This document shows, piece by piece, positions 35,215 through 46,949 of a stretch of 64,000 nt of DNA. Positions within the stretch are counted from its first letter, which is position 1; each line of letters starts with the position of its first letter. A model generated the notes under the pieces. It was not told where the DNA came from. It made no database searches and worked only from the letters and a program-made list of their open reading frames with translations. Both the position numbers and the translations under genes were made by a program. The stretch comes from Typha latifolia (taxonomy: Eukaryota; Streptophyta; Magnoliopsida; Poales; Typhaceae), in contig CM034103.1 of assembly GCA_019914945.1 (NCBI GenBank), positions 9,300,001 to 9,364,000 of the forward strand, read 5' to 3'.

Positions 35215-37350
35215 ATGTGGGTAGAACCCATGTGGTTTCTACATGATCTATTGCTCAATATTTTTACATATTATAACAGCTCAAATTTTTCAAAAATTAC
35301 TTAAGTAAAAGAAAAAAGTGAAACATATCACAAGCCATAACAAGCCTCGAAATATATATCTATATACACATATAATACAATTACCTATAGAGAGGCTATA
35401 ATCCATCTTGAAAAAAATATCTTAAATTGGAGAATTCCAACCAACAAAAAAACAAACAACAAACCCAAGTAAATTTTGGATCATATCTACGAAAAGAAGG
35501 TATCCTCCAAATAATTCAAATCGAAACAATTTGATGCCTGACTCAGGCCTATATGACTGATCAATAGAAATACTCCAACACTCCATCTTTGTCATATATT
35601 CCATATACCCAATATTCGGGGGATCTTTTACCGGAACCCATATGTGTTTTCACAGGTCTTAGTGCAATAGTCCTGCGGTCTTGACACGTTATCAGAAATC
35701 GTGTACATCCTGAACATCTACAATGTCCTTCCACACCTTTTTGTTTATGAGATAAACAAATATTAGGAAAAGACAGACCAAAAACCATTCAGTGACTTTT
35801 GTGGTCGCCCTAACTGAACCAACTTGATTTGAATCGTAAGCAGTTTGGATTGAACAATCTAGTTAATGAAGGAAGATATTCATCAACATAGGAGACAAAG
35901 AGCTTAACATCATTGGCCACCAGGTCTCATATGGCATTTTAACTTCTTCTTTTCATGGTCATCAAATAGAAGAAGAGGTTCTTTCTATCCTTCACTTTCA
36001 ACCAAAGGGATCTCTATTTTTGATGCCATAAGATCTCTTCTTGCATCAATATGTGGTGGTTCCTCGCCAACATATGCACAAACTTGAGATCATATGCTAA
36101 TATGAAATATTTTCACCAAAAGATTGTGAACATAAAGCTCAATAAGTATACACTTCTAAAGTCTAAAAGTTGTGTAAAAAAAGATGCAATGTGATATATA
36201 TATGTCAACCATAATCACATTAATACATCCATACAACATGCCTATCATATCCATAACTATATGTCATGTGCGTTAATAATATAACACATAATATACATTA
36301 TTCAAATCATTAAATCCTTTATATCAACATCAAATGCTTATATTAAATAATATATATTGAGGAGAGAAGACATCTAATGGTAATATCGTCATGTATAGTA
36401 CTTGGTGAACAATATGATTGATTGTCTACTAGTCATAGGCCTATTACCATCACATGGGTCAACATCGCACCTTGATGCTACTCGCCTGAACCCTCAGATC
36501 AATATCATTGCACCACCTATACGAAAAATATGAGCCACCATTAATGATGCCCTCAACCTGTGTTATTGGGTACCGCTGGATCTATAAACCTGCCTTCCAA
36601 TCATAGTTTAAAAATCACTTAGTGTTTAGTGTCCGTACTCGATAGTGGTCATACCTACTCTATGAACGTATGTGGTGCTTGATAGTCTTTGACCTCACGA
36701 CCTCATGCTCTAGCCCATATAAATATAGGTACTATATACACTATGCACCTAAATCTTGAGCTGAACAAGTAAAATAACACTATTGAGATGAGACTTAATT
36801 ATATGATGGTACGTGCAACTGGTGCAATGATCAACATCATTAATCATATGATATACACATCTTAGTTATCATACCCTAGGAATGTACCTAATATTTCATG
36901 TATATTTATAAAGTAGTAAATAAACATAATCATATTGATTAGTAAATAAATATCTACACATATCTAACACCGCTTTCTAGTTAACTAGCTCCTCTTATGT
37001 CAAGGGATCATCCTCATATGATAACAAATCTACCATGATAATGAAAGTAATAAAAGTATAAGCACAAACTTACCTAAAACTAATTAATTAAATAGCACAC
37101 GAACATCTGCTATAAGTTTGGGTAGGTCCATCTAATAATTCTTATATTTATTACTTAAGGAAATGGTATTGATAACTAAATAAAATGACTAAAATAAATT
37201 AACATAATTTAGAGGACAACTAGTCTAATTGGGTTTGTCTAAGGTCCAAAAGAATGGGCCAAGCTACAACCACCCTAAAGCCCAAACCAACCAAGATTGC
37301 CAGCTGGGTTAGGCTACAGCCCAACCTAAAGGAAAAATTAGGCTGGGATA

Positions 37351-37840
37351 TGATATGATCTGAGTCTAATCGGATCAAATTATAAGGATATTGGGCTTAA
37401 TGGATTGAGTATATTTATCTTTTAATTGATTTATATTTATCTCTTATATAAGCTCTTAAGAAAAATGTCTAGTTATGTTATATAAGCCACTAAGACAAGT
37501 TCAATTAAGTCACATAAGCCACAAAGGCAAATTCAAGTTTGAGTCATATAAGCCTTTAGGGCTAAGTCCGATTAGGACTCATTATAACCGACCTCTCTAT
37601 ATAGAGGGGTTGAACTTTTTTGTTTAATAATCCAAGCATCTAAGCATTGAGAATTAATTGAGTTTAATTTTTTTTATTATCGTATTAACTATTTTATTAT
37701 AGTCATTAGACCATCTTTACTTTTTTAGGAGTAGACCATAGCCGTAGAATTTCCAAAGCTTTCAAACCCTAACCACCACCTTCCTCCAACATCCTTAGCC
37801 GTCCGCCATGCTTCAACGTCTGCCGCAACGTTGGACTAAC
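37351..37840 (+). repeat. LTR fragment related to the gag-only gypsy element
   Basis: Matches 15593-16000 in order: TGATATGATCTGAG start, TATA-like ctatatagagggg, the 'gtagacca.agccgtaga' block and 'ccgtccgccatgc.tc.acg'. Diverged; the right end is uncertain. Confidence 0.55.
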
Positions 37841-38251
37841 TTAGGTTGGGTTGCTTGCAGCACAACCTGCTCCACCTTGGGCTAGCTTGCACCCAACCCA
37901 AGCCAACTTGGGTTGGGTTTCGCCCAACCCACTAGTTACTTTGGGCCGCACTGAACCCATGTCCAACAACCCCCACAACCCCTTTCCCTCGACTAGAGAC
38001 AATAGAGAAAGGAAGAGTTGGCTACTAGCAAACACCACTATCAATAGTCAAGGTTGACACACTCATCGACTTCTACAAGCTAGGGAAAGGCACACGAAAT
38101 GTGAACCTAGTTAGAGATGGAGCTAGAATTCCATCTCGACACCGAAGGAAGGAGCAAATCAATGGAATGCAAGGCAAATCAGTAGAAAAACCAAGTCAAA
38201 AGAATGGAGAGGTCAAGAGGAGAGGCATGAGGGAAAATCAATGGCTAGGTT

Positions 38252-38655
38252 TGTTAGTTTTTTAATTGTTGGCAATTGTATACAAAATATTCTAAGTGTA
38301 TTTTTACATGTATATGTGCTTTATACAAGTATAGAATATCTCTGGTTTGAAGAATTGCAAGATTATTGGAGAAAAGCTGTTGAGTTCACACCGCGTTCAC
38401 AAAAGCGTTCGAATGTGGTGCGTTCACAAACGCATTCGAACGCAGGTACTTGCGTTCATACAGACCGAGAGTTGCGTTCACAAACGCGTTCGAACGCGTA
38501 TACTGCATTCACACAGACCGAGAGGCGTTCACAAACGCGTTCGAACGCAGGTACTTGCGTTCACACAGACTGAGAGCTACAGACTTTTACTTAAACGAAC
38601 GAGTGATATCAGTGCCTAATATTTAGATACATACTTATGTCTAGGAATTTTTTCA
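38252..38655 (+). repeat. 5' LTR of the copia element (404 bp, internally deleted)
   Basis: Identical plan to 52747-53776, but about 600 bp are missing between 'gagagct' and 'acttttactta'. This removes the TATA box. It keeps the array of ttcgaa repeats. Confidence 0.9.
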
Positions 38656-38657
38656 AT

Positions 38658-38669
38658 TGGTATCAGGGC
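38658..38669 (+). promoter_or_regulatory. Primer-binding site
   Basis: tggtatcagggc, two bases after the LTR end ..ttca. Confidence 0.8.
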
Positions 38670-38704
38670 AGGTTCTCTTACTCTTTGAGAGAGATCAGAC
38701 AGAC

Positions 38705-39661
38705 ATGAATTTTCATAGAGATGGACCATCAGCTATTAGACTTCCTATCCTAGACGGATTAAATTATGGATATAGAGCTTACTTGAAGTCTATAGATGAA
38801 CGAGTATGGTTTGCCGTTGTGAACGGTTGGAGTCCACCAATATATTTGGTGGATGATAAACTTGCTGATAAATCGATAGAGTCATGGGATAGGTCAGATT
38901 ATGAAAAAGTTGGATGAAATAGCAAGGCAATAAATACAATTTTTAGTTGTGTTTCCTCGGAAGAATTTAGAAGAATTTCTACTTGTGAGATAGCAAACGA
39001 AGCTTAAACGATCTTAGAAACTACTCGCGAAGGAACTATGGCTATAAAACTTTCTAAATTTCAGAGGTTGACTACTAGTTTTGAAACTCTACGTATGGAG
39101 GAGAATGAGACATTTGATGAGTTCTATGCAAAGCTAAGTGATATAGTCAACTCCAATTTTAACCTAGGAGAGAAAATTCCTAAAAATAGAATTGTCCGTA
39201 AGATCCTTAGGTCTCTTCCAAAAAGGTTTTAGGTGAAAGTTACAGCTATTGAGGAAAGTAAGGACATCGATTCTATAAAAGTTGAACAATTGGTAGGAAA
39301 TTTACAAACATTTGCGTCCAGTCTTTCAAAACTGAGGAAGTCCAAAGGGATTTCCCTATCCATAGTTGAACAAAATATAGAGAAGTCTGATGATGAAGGT
39401 TATTTAGATGTTGAGATGTTGGCCATGTTCGTCAAAAAGTTTAATAAATTCTTTCAGAAGCCAAACAAGTTGAATGCTGAAAAACTTGAGAAAAGCAAAG
39501 CCTTTGTGAAAAAGAAGAATACTGCGAGTTCGACTACAAGCGTGAGCAACAACAGTGTCAAACAGAAAAATAAGAATTCTGAGAATAAAGTTCGATATTT
39601 TGAATGTTCTGGTTTTGGACACATAGCACAAGATTGTCCTAATCGCCTTAAGAAGGGTAAA
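38705..39661 (+). pseudogene. copia gag, N-terminal part
   Basis: Starts at ATG 38705 (MNFHRDGPSAIRLPILDG, a typical copia gag opening), with the W-F-A-V-V-N-G segment and the LSKFQRLTTSFETLRMEENETFDEFYAKL region of the copia gag (UBN2) domain. Towards the end a zinc knuckle reads Y-F-E-C-S-G-F-G-H-I-A-Q-D-C, with the first cysteine changed to tyrosine (TGT to TAT). All parts are in one frame but stops occur at 38915, 39005 and 39230, two of them at expected tryptophan codons. It breaks at 39661, where the gypsy element inserted. The protein apparently continuing into 39662-40033 is a read-through into the gypsy LTR. Confidence 0.85.
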
Positions 39662-40884
39662 TGTAACACCCGAAATATTAAAAAAAAAAAATCCCGTGAC
39701 GCATGCGCGCGTCACAGGCGCCTGCCACTCTGCCCCCTTCCTCCTCTTCTTCTTCTTCTTCCCCTTCCCTTGCTGTGCACGCCATCTCTCTCTCATCTTC
39801 TTATCTCCTTCCCATCACCGCAGCCACCTCGATCCTCCCCCTCCCCATTTTTCTTCTCCTCCACCGCATTGCCTCTCTCCCTCTCTCTCGTGGTTGCCGA
39901 CGCCGGAGCCGACAGCCTCGGAACCGCCGAAGCCCGAATCGAGAGCCTTCAAGCTTGGCGACCAACCCCTCTCTTTTTCGGATTGACACCACGTGAGGAG
40001 GATTTTGGGATTCCGGAGGAGCCGGCTAGCTGACGAGTTTTACCATACTGTGGAGACCCCCCATGCGAGTAGAGTTATACAAATCTAGAATTACATAATT
40101 ACAGTCATTATACCTGTCATGACACTGTAGGAAATGTCGGTATTAATGCATGCAGTTAGTACACCATGTTATATCTTTTGCATATATAGTTATTGATAAC
40201 CTGCTCATCATAATATTATGAGAATGTTAATGTAGCATAAGCATTAGTGTGATAATGCTTTATGTGTGTCCTGTATGGTATACCATTGCATAGATGTATG
40301 ATTGCTGTGAATATAGAATGTAATGATCATGATAACTATAATATGCTTTATACACTCATAAACACTGCACCACTTCCACCTATCATTAGTAGTCGAATTC
40401 TGACTAGGCAGTACCCTTACTCACTCAGCCCAGGGTTAAGGGTAGAGTGTATCTTATATGACTATACTATTAGCGGCCTACACCTGAGGTCGGAAAGCCT
40501 GTGTGGCATTCAGGTAGTTATACTACATAGTTAGGACTAGATTATGATGATGGAAGAATATGATTGTGAGGCGGGGATATAACTCTAGCGGTACCCGACG
40601 ACGCAGGGTTAGGGCGTCTGTTGATGAGCCGAGGGCTCCCGATTCTCCCGTCGAGGGCGGTGATGATTTAGAGAGAGTGATATATGGGCTTACGACTGGG
40701 GTCCTTAGTCTGATGGCCACAGACAACCGGTCACATGTATGGTGAAATTGTGCTATTGTGTGCCTAGTGAAATTGTGCTATTGTGTGCATAGTGAAATCC
40801 TTATACTGACAGGTCATGTGATGCACCGCGTGGGGGGATTTACCCACGCGGTTTACACGTGTATTTGGAGGTTTTGGTGTTTCA
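39662..40884 (+). repeat. 5' LTR of the gypsy element (1223 bp)
   Basis: Matches 46950-48914 except that about 690 bp (equivalent to 48040-48715) are absent and a short stretch 'gtgaaattgtgctattgtgtg' is doubled at 40742-40790. ORFs in its CT-rich first 350 bp are not genes. Confidence 0.93.
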
Positions 40885-40887
40885 ACT

Positions 40888-40899
40888 TGGTATCAGAGC
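40888..40899 (+). promoter_or_regulatory. Primer-binding site of the gypsy element
   Basis: tggtatcagagc four bases from the end of the 5' LTR. Confidence 0.85.
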
Positions 40900-41089
40900 C
40901 TAGGTTCACCATAAATCCGGCAAGTCTTCCTAGATATCATCCAAATACATAGGAAATGAATAATAATAATGAATAACTAGGAGTAATGAATACTAGAGTC
41001 ACTCACGACTTTTGATTTGATACGATTCGGACTTCACCGACGTCGTCTCGAGCATGGATTCACTTTAGGAGTGTTTTTGCTTCATGTTT

Positions 41090-41901
41090 TAGTGTTTAAT
41101 TTCCATTAAAATAAGTTTTCTGTAAGTCGCGTTCGAACGCGGGTGGAGTGAGTTCGAACGCAGTTTGTGAACGGGGTTGTGAACGTGGAGAAAAGAATGT
41201 ACTGTGCGTTCGAACGCACTGTGAACGCCTGCATCGCGTTCACAAATACCGACAGGCGCGTTCGATCACGCGTTCGAACGCCTGCATCGCGTTCGCAAAT
41301 CCAGAAGAGCTAATTCGGTGCATTCGAACGCGGTCGGGCGAGTTCGAACGCGGTCGGCGAAAATTGTGTTTTAGGGTTAATGTGAGTTGTTGGTTAGCCT
41401 ATAAAAGGATGTGTAGGGCAACCAAGATTATTATTGATTATTGAGATTGAGTTTTGCCTTGCCTCCTTCGTCTTCTTCGCTCCCGTTCTCTCAATCCCCG
41501 GTGACACCGCTTCTAACCTCCCTCGTCCGGCTAATCACCCTAGTCCCTTAGGGGTGGCCCTCTTCTCCCCCTTTGTCCAATCTATCCAACACTTGCCCTA
41601 ATCCTTCCATCAACCACAACCGTTCCACCATCACTTTTCACCGGTGCCACCACATTAACACCGGTCCACCACCATCCACCATTACCTAGGATCTCGTGCC
41701 TCCATCCACGAATCCAAAACAGAGTATCCTGACGTTCATCCACTAAACTAACGATATCTCGAGATCCCCAACTCCGATTCGCCTGTAACTAGATTTTTTG
41801 GAAAGCTCTTTTACGAGGCTACAACATATCAAAATCTCACGTCGATCCGACGACAGCATATTTTGGGATCTAATTTCAAAGTTCCGTGCCAGATCGTAAC
41901 A
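41090..41901 (+). repeat. LTR-like block of another gypsy family in the leader
   Basis: Begins tgtttaatttcc and contains six ttcgaa palindromes (41132-41343), a TATA box (tataaaa, 41400-41406), a CT-rich leader and the end ..gatcgtaaca. It follows the same plan as the minus-strand LTR at 19145-20420 (same start, palindromes, ttggctagcctataaa-like block). No flanking duplication found. Confidence 0.6.
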
Positions 41902-41904
41902 AGC

Positions 41905-42000
41905 TGGTATGAGAGCCTTATTCCCAAAGAGAAGATCGTATCAATCTGGTATCAGAGCCTTAGCCCCAAAGAGAAGATCGTATCAAGCTGGTATCAGAGC
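41905..42000 (+). promoter_or_regulatory. Three tandem primer-binding-site copies, period 42 bp
   Basis: tggtatgagagc at 41905, tggtatcagagc at 41947 and 41989: exactly 42 bp apart. Each is preceded by gatcgtaaca or gatcgtatca (an LTR-end-like motif). Confidence 0.8.
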
Positions 42001-42076
42001 TCCTTAGCCCCAGAGGTGTGATCGTATCATGATTTACTTGTGAATTAAGAACTAAATTGCTTTGAACTTACCAGGA

Positions 42077-43418
42077 ATGCCGCCTAGACGTGCTCGATCT
42101 GTCCGTAGGACTGGTCGTGGACGGGCCTTCAGCCCCGTTGACGAACCAGCTGCCGGTACTTCAGCTAGCATTGAGGCTCTGGGACAGCTTATTAGACAGC
42201 AAGAAAGGCTCATTGAAGAGTTAGTTCGCGAGCGCACGGCGGCCATGTCTGGGATGCACATATTGAGGGAGCCGTCAGGGCATTTTACTCCAGCTGAGCA
42301 GATTGGAGGTGGGTCCGCTTGGTCGCTGAACCGGTTCATGCAGCTTAACCCCCCTTTGTTCAGCGGCACGACGGACCCCATGGAGGCTAATAGGTGGATG
42401 GTGGATGTGCGAAAGATCCTGACCGCTTTTGAGTGCCCGGAGAGTCGTCAGGTGACCTTTGCCACTTTCCTTCTCCGTGGGGAGGCGGAAGAGTGGTGGA
42501 GAGTCACTGAGCGCATGATGCCGGATTGCCTAGCTGGGGAGTACATCTCTTGGAGGGCTTTTTCGGACTCCTTCGACCATAAATATTTTCTGGCATCCCT
42601 ACGTTTCGAGCTGACGAGGAAGTTTACCCAGTTGAGGCAGGGGGATATGACAGTGGCATAGTATGAGGACAGATTCAATGCCTTGTCCCGCTTCTGCCCT
42701 AGAGTTATACCGGACGATACTGCTAGGGCTGACCAGTTCAAGATGGGCCTCCGAATCGAGATCCACAAGTAGGTGAACATGGTGAAGAACCTGACATATG
42801 CAGAGCTGGTAGAGAGTGCGGGGATAGCGGAGAGGGACTTACCTGAGGAGCGCTCACAGCATCAGGAGCGGGCAGCGGGCCGTACCGGCCGCTTTGATGG
42901 GCGTCCGCGTGGAGGCCATTCTGGTGGGACCTTCCTGCGACCGAGGTGTCACCCCTATGCGGGTGGCGCAGGATCTAGTGCTACCCCGAGTAGACCCAGC
43001 CCTCAGGGTTTAGGCGGGCCAAGTAGGGCTCGACCTTCTATTGGTGGCGGGAGGTCAGTAGCAGTCTCGAACAGTGCGGGCAGTGGTGGTTTTGCACGGC
43101 CGTTTGCCCCTGAGGGTCGGATTTGTTTTGCTTGCGGCAAAAGGGGTCACATATCTCGTGACTGCCTCGGTGCTCGCGTTACCTGCTTCTAGTGTGGAGA
43201 GTCCGAGCATATCCGCACACAGTGTCCCCTGTTAGGTAGAGCTCCAACCACTCCTACCATGCCTGCTATATCTGGAGCATCGGGAGCCAGTACTGCCGCG
43301 AGTAGGGGTCGTGAGGGCACACGATCGAGACCTCCTAGCAGGGGACGGGGCGGACGTACCGGCCGGGTTTTTGCTATGACCCTACGGGATGCTGAAGCAT
43401 CCAATGACGTGGCCACAG
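42077..43418 (+). pseudogene. gag of the chromodomain gypsy element
   Basis: Starts at the ATG after 'ttaccagga' (MPPRRARSVRR). Conserved capsid segments: NPPLFSGTTDPMEANRW, FATFLLRGEAEEWW, SFDHKYF, FTQLRQGDMTVA. A Gly/Arg-rich linker follows, then two zinc knuckles, C-F-A-C-G-K-R-G-H-I-S-R-D-C (about 43126) and C-F-stop-C-G-E-S-E-H-I-R-T-Q-C. Three stops (42659, 42770, 43191) stand where CAG glutamine codons are expected; otherwise it is in one frame. A candidate intron follows. Confidence 0.92.
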
Positions 43419-43566
43419 GTAATCGAGTAAATTAATCATGTTTTAAGTTTTACGTATGTCCTGTTCATACATAATATTAGATTCTCGTTCCTAACCATGT
43501 GCAAATTTACATATTGTGGAAAATGTGTTTCCTATTTTTAGTTAAGGCTTATATACGTAATGACAG
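43419..43566 (+). other. Candidate 148-nt intron between gag and protease
   Basis: Begins GTAATC and ends GACAG. It is AT-rich with stops in all frames, and has a T-rich stretch upstream of the acceptor. Removing it joins ..D-V-A-T-G to T-M-T-L-F..FDPGATHS in frame, the continuity seen in related uninterrupted elements. Not proven; an inserted segment flanked by ACAGGTA repeats is the alternative. Confidence 0.5.
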
Positions 43567-46500
43567 GTACTATGACTTTATTTGCACACACTGCTAGGAT
43601 TCTATTTGACCCCGGGGCCACCCATTCCTTTATTTCTACATCCTTCCTGGAAAATGCGAATGTGGCGCCGGGACCTCTTGTGGAGCCCTTAGTCATAGCC
43701 ACCCCCACTTGGAGACTTCCTGGAAGTCCGCCATGTTTATCGTTCTTGCACCTTGACTTTTGGCGAGTGGGACTTTCGGGCGGACCTCCTACCCCTCGAG
43801 ATGAAGGATTTTGACCTAATCCTGGGGATGGATTGGTTAGCCGCCTACCATGCCAGTATTAACTGCTACAGCAAAGAGGTCATCTTACAGCTTAATGATG
43901 GCATTGAGTGTCGATTGTGTAAGGATCGACAGGTGGACCATTTACAGTTGGTGGCGATCATGTCTATCGAGTCAGCTGGGACCCAAAACCTGACTGACTT
44001 ACTAGTGGTGCAGGAGTTCCCAGATGTTTTTCCTAAGGACATTCTAGGGCTTCCCCCAGATAAAGAAGTTGAGTTCATCATTGACCTGATCCCGGGGGCG
44101 GGACCAGTCTCCAAGGCACCCTACCGTATGGTTCCGAAGGAGATGGAAGAACTGAGAGACCAGATTGATGACCTACTAAGTAGGGGACTTATCCGACCTA
44201 GCTATCTCCTTGGGGCGCTCTAGTCTTGTTTGTGAAAAAGAAGGATGGTACCCTCCGCCTTTGCATCGATTACTGGCAACTGAACCAGCTGACTGTGAAG
44301 AACAAGTATCCATTGCCTCGCATTGAGGACTTGTTTGATCAATTGCGTGGAGCGCGCGTCTTCTCGAAGATTGATTTGAGATCTAGGTATCATCAATTGA
44401 GGATTAGGGAAGCAGATGTCCCAAAAACAGCTTTCCGTACTCAGTACGGGTTGTATGAGTTTTTGGTTATGCCTTTCGGCTTGACCAATGCACCAGCTAT
44501 CTTTATGGACTTGATGAACCGAGTCTTCCGCCCTTTCTTGGATCGGTTCATGGTGGTATTGATTGATGATATCTTGATTTACTCTGCCTCAGAACAGGAG
44601 CATGAAGAGCACCTTCGGTTGGTACTGCAGATGCTAAGGAGAGAAAAGTTATTTGCTAAGTTCTCCAAGGGTGAATTTTGGCTGGAGGAAGTGGTATTCC
44701 TTGGGCATGTGGTCTTAGGAGAGGGCATCCGGGTTGATCAATCCAAGATCACCGCTGTTCTCAATTGGAGGCAACTGAGTACCATCTCGGAGGTCCGTAG
44801 TTTCTTGGGTTTGGCTGGGTATTACCGGCGCTTTGTGGGAGGATTTTCGAAAATTGCCAGTCCCCTCACTAAGCTAACCCGGAAGGATCAGTGTTTTGAA
44901 TGGACAGCTGATTGTGAGGAGAGCTTCCAAGAGCTGAAGAGGAGACTTACATCTGCACCTGTCCTTGTAGTGCCTCGCAGTGGAGGAGGCTGGCTACCAG
45001 GTCTACTATGATGCTTCATACTCGGGCTTGGGCTGTGTCCTCATGCAGGAGGGCGGAGTTGTCACTTATGCATCTAGACAGCTCAAGAACCATGAGCGAA
45101 ACTACCCTACCCACGACTTGGAGCTAGCAGCGGTAGTGTTCGCCCTGAAGATTTGGAGGCATTATCTTTACGGGGAGAAGTGCGAGATCTTCACTGACCA
45201 CAAGAGTTTGAAGTACCTGTTCACCCATAGGGAGTTGAACATGAGACAGCGCAGGTGGCTTGAGCTGGTGAATGATTATGACTGCACCATTAACTATCAC
45301 CCTAGGAAGGCAAATGTGGTGGCGGATGCCTTAAGCAGGAAGTCCATGGGGAACTTGGCTAGTTTGATTACTTAGCAGCAGGACATCCTACGAGATCTGC
45401 AGAAGATGGACGCGCACATCATAGCCAAAGATGTGGGTGCTAGACTGCTGGCCCAGTTAATTGTGAGGCCGACTCTAGCAGAGAGGATCAGAGTTGCACA
45501 GGCAGAAGACCCCTATTTACTGCAAGTCCTCCAGCAAGTTCGAGACTCAGGTAAAAAGAGTTTTTGCCTTGATGGATTGGGAACCCTGAAGTGCGGAGAT
45601 AGATTCTGTGTACCTGACGTGGGCAGACTCCATCGGGAGATTTTAGAGGAAGCTCACCAGACATCTTACAGTGTGCACCCTGGGGAGACGAAGATGTACC
45701 ATGATGTTCATAGATACTTTTGGTGGCCAGGATTGAAGAAGAGCATTGCAGAGTTTGTAGCTCGATGCTTGATTTGTCAGCAGGTCAAAATTGAACATCA
45801 GAGGCCGGCTGGGACACTCAGGCCATTACCTATTCCTGAGTGGAAGTGGGAGTATATCACTATGGACTTTGTGGGGGGTCTGCCGAAGACCTTGAAGAAA
45901 AAGGACTCTATATGGGTGATTGTGGATTGATTGACCAAGTCAGCTCACTTCCTCCCAGTCAGTACCACTGATTCTATGGATCATCGAGCCACTTTATTCC
46001 GGGATGAGATCTTTGCTCGCCATGGGGCACCAGTTTCTATTACTTCTGACCGTGACCCTAGGTTCACTTCTAGGCTGTGGCATCATTTTACTAAGTCACT
46101 GGGTACCAAATTGCAATTCAGCACTGCATATCATCCTCAAACTGACGGTCAGTCAAAGCGGACAATCCAGACCTTGGAGGACATGCTACGTGCCTCAGTT
46201 GCAGACTTCAGACTCAGTTGGGACTGACACCTTCCCCTAATTGAGTTCGCCTATAATAATAGTCATCACTCCAGCATTGGGATGCCCCCCTATGAAGCTT
46301 TATATGGACGGAAATGTCGGACACCTGTCAGTTGGGATGAAGTGGGGGAACGGAAGATAGAGAGCTCAGAGCTGATACAGGAGACCGTGGACAAAGTACG
46401 GAAGGTACGGGAACACTTGTAGGTCGCCCAGAGTCGACAGAAGAGTTATGATGACCGTCGACGTTGAGACCTAGAGTTTCTAGTCGGGGATAAAGTCTTC

Positions 46501-46914
46501 CTCAAGGTCTCGTTGTGGAAAGGGGTATTTCGGTTTGGGAAGAAGGGCAAGCTGAGCCCTCGATATATAGGCCCTTATGAGATCTTGGCACGGATAGGAC
46601 CGGTTGCTTACCGGGTGGATTTGCCATCAGAGCTATCTCAGATTCATAATGTATTCCATGTGTCAGTGTTGAGGAAGTACCTGTATGACCCATCACATGT
46701 TTTGAGGGAAGAACCTATCCAGCTGAGAAAGGACTTGTCCTATGAGGAGCAACCAGTACGGATCATTGATAGATGCGTGAAGACGCTCCGAAGAAGAGTC
46801 ATACCTCTGGTCAAGGTCCTTTGGTGGTATCATGGAGTAGAGGAAGCTACATGGGAGCCTGAGGAAGAGATTCAATCTACCTACCCTCATTTATTTATCG
46901 ATTTAGGTGCGTAA
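43567..46914 (+). pseudogene. pol of the chromodomain gypsy element (PR-RT-RH-IN-CHD)
   Basis: Protease: FDPGATHSFIS (about 43607). [30 protein letters not shown], the catalytic box reading L-I-D-D-I-L (about 44561), [12 protein letters not shown]. RNase [14 protein letters not shown] to VVADALSRK (45005-45340). Integrase: a zinc-binding region with ARCLICQQ, D in T-M-D-F-V-G, D in T-S-D-R-D-P-R-F; the third catalytic residue, normally glutamate in D-G-Q-S-E-R, is lysine (46156-46158), so it is inactive. A chromodomain ends the protein (about 46740-46890, VKVLWWYHGVEEATWEPEEEI), which places the element among chromoviruses and may guide insertion to heterochromatin. Frameshifts near 43720, 44215 and 44985 and stops at 45373, 45928, 46225, 46420 and 46465 disable it. 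Confidence 0.92.
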
Positions 46915-46949
46915 TTTCGAGGGCGAAATTTCTTGTTGTTGGGGATAGT

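Larger units (their letters stand above)
29682..35230 (-). mobile_element. L1-type LINE, interrupted by a copia element
   Basis: On the minus strand the domains are in normal order: reverse transcriptase (35214 to 34442, then 31336 to 31073), a zinc-binding RT-associated domain (30822-30439) and a C-terminal RNase H (about 30232-29760). It ends in a short A tail (nine T at about 29682-29690). The 5' part with the endonuclease is missing. A copia element (31340-34360) splits the RT; after removing it the reading KYLDKP joins to LLLPNSKK without a break. Confidence 0.85.

Noticed and set aside
35422..35788. Minus-strand ORFs of 60-75 codons
   Set aside because: Within an old LTR; no conserved motif.
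39233..40033. 266-codon ORF apparently fusing copia gag with a Pro/Ser-rich tail
   Set aside because: The tail is read-through into the gypsy 5' LTR beginning at 39662; the real gag continues at 48920.
41132..41343. gttcgaac as a tRNA B box (RNA polymerase III)
   Set aside because: The B box needs GWTCRANNC; the copies read gttcgaacg without the final C and no A box or cloverleaf accompanies them.
43419..43566. Small transposon insertion flanked by ACAGGTA
   Set aside because: No inverted termini; GT..AG ends and frame restoration fit an intron better, though it remains open.
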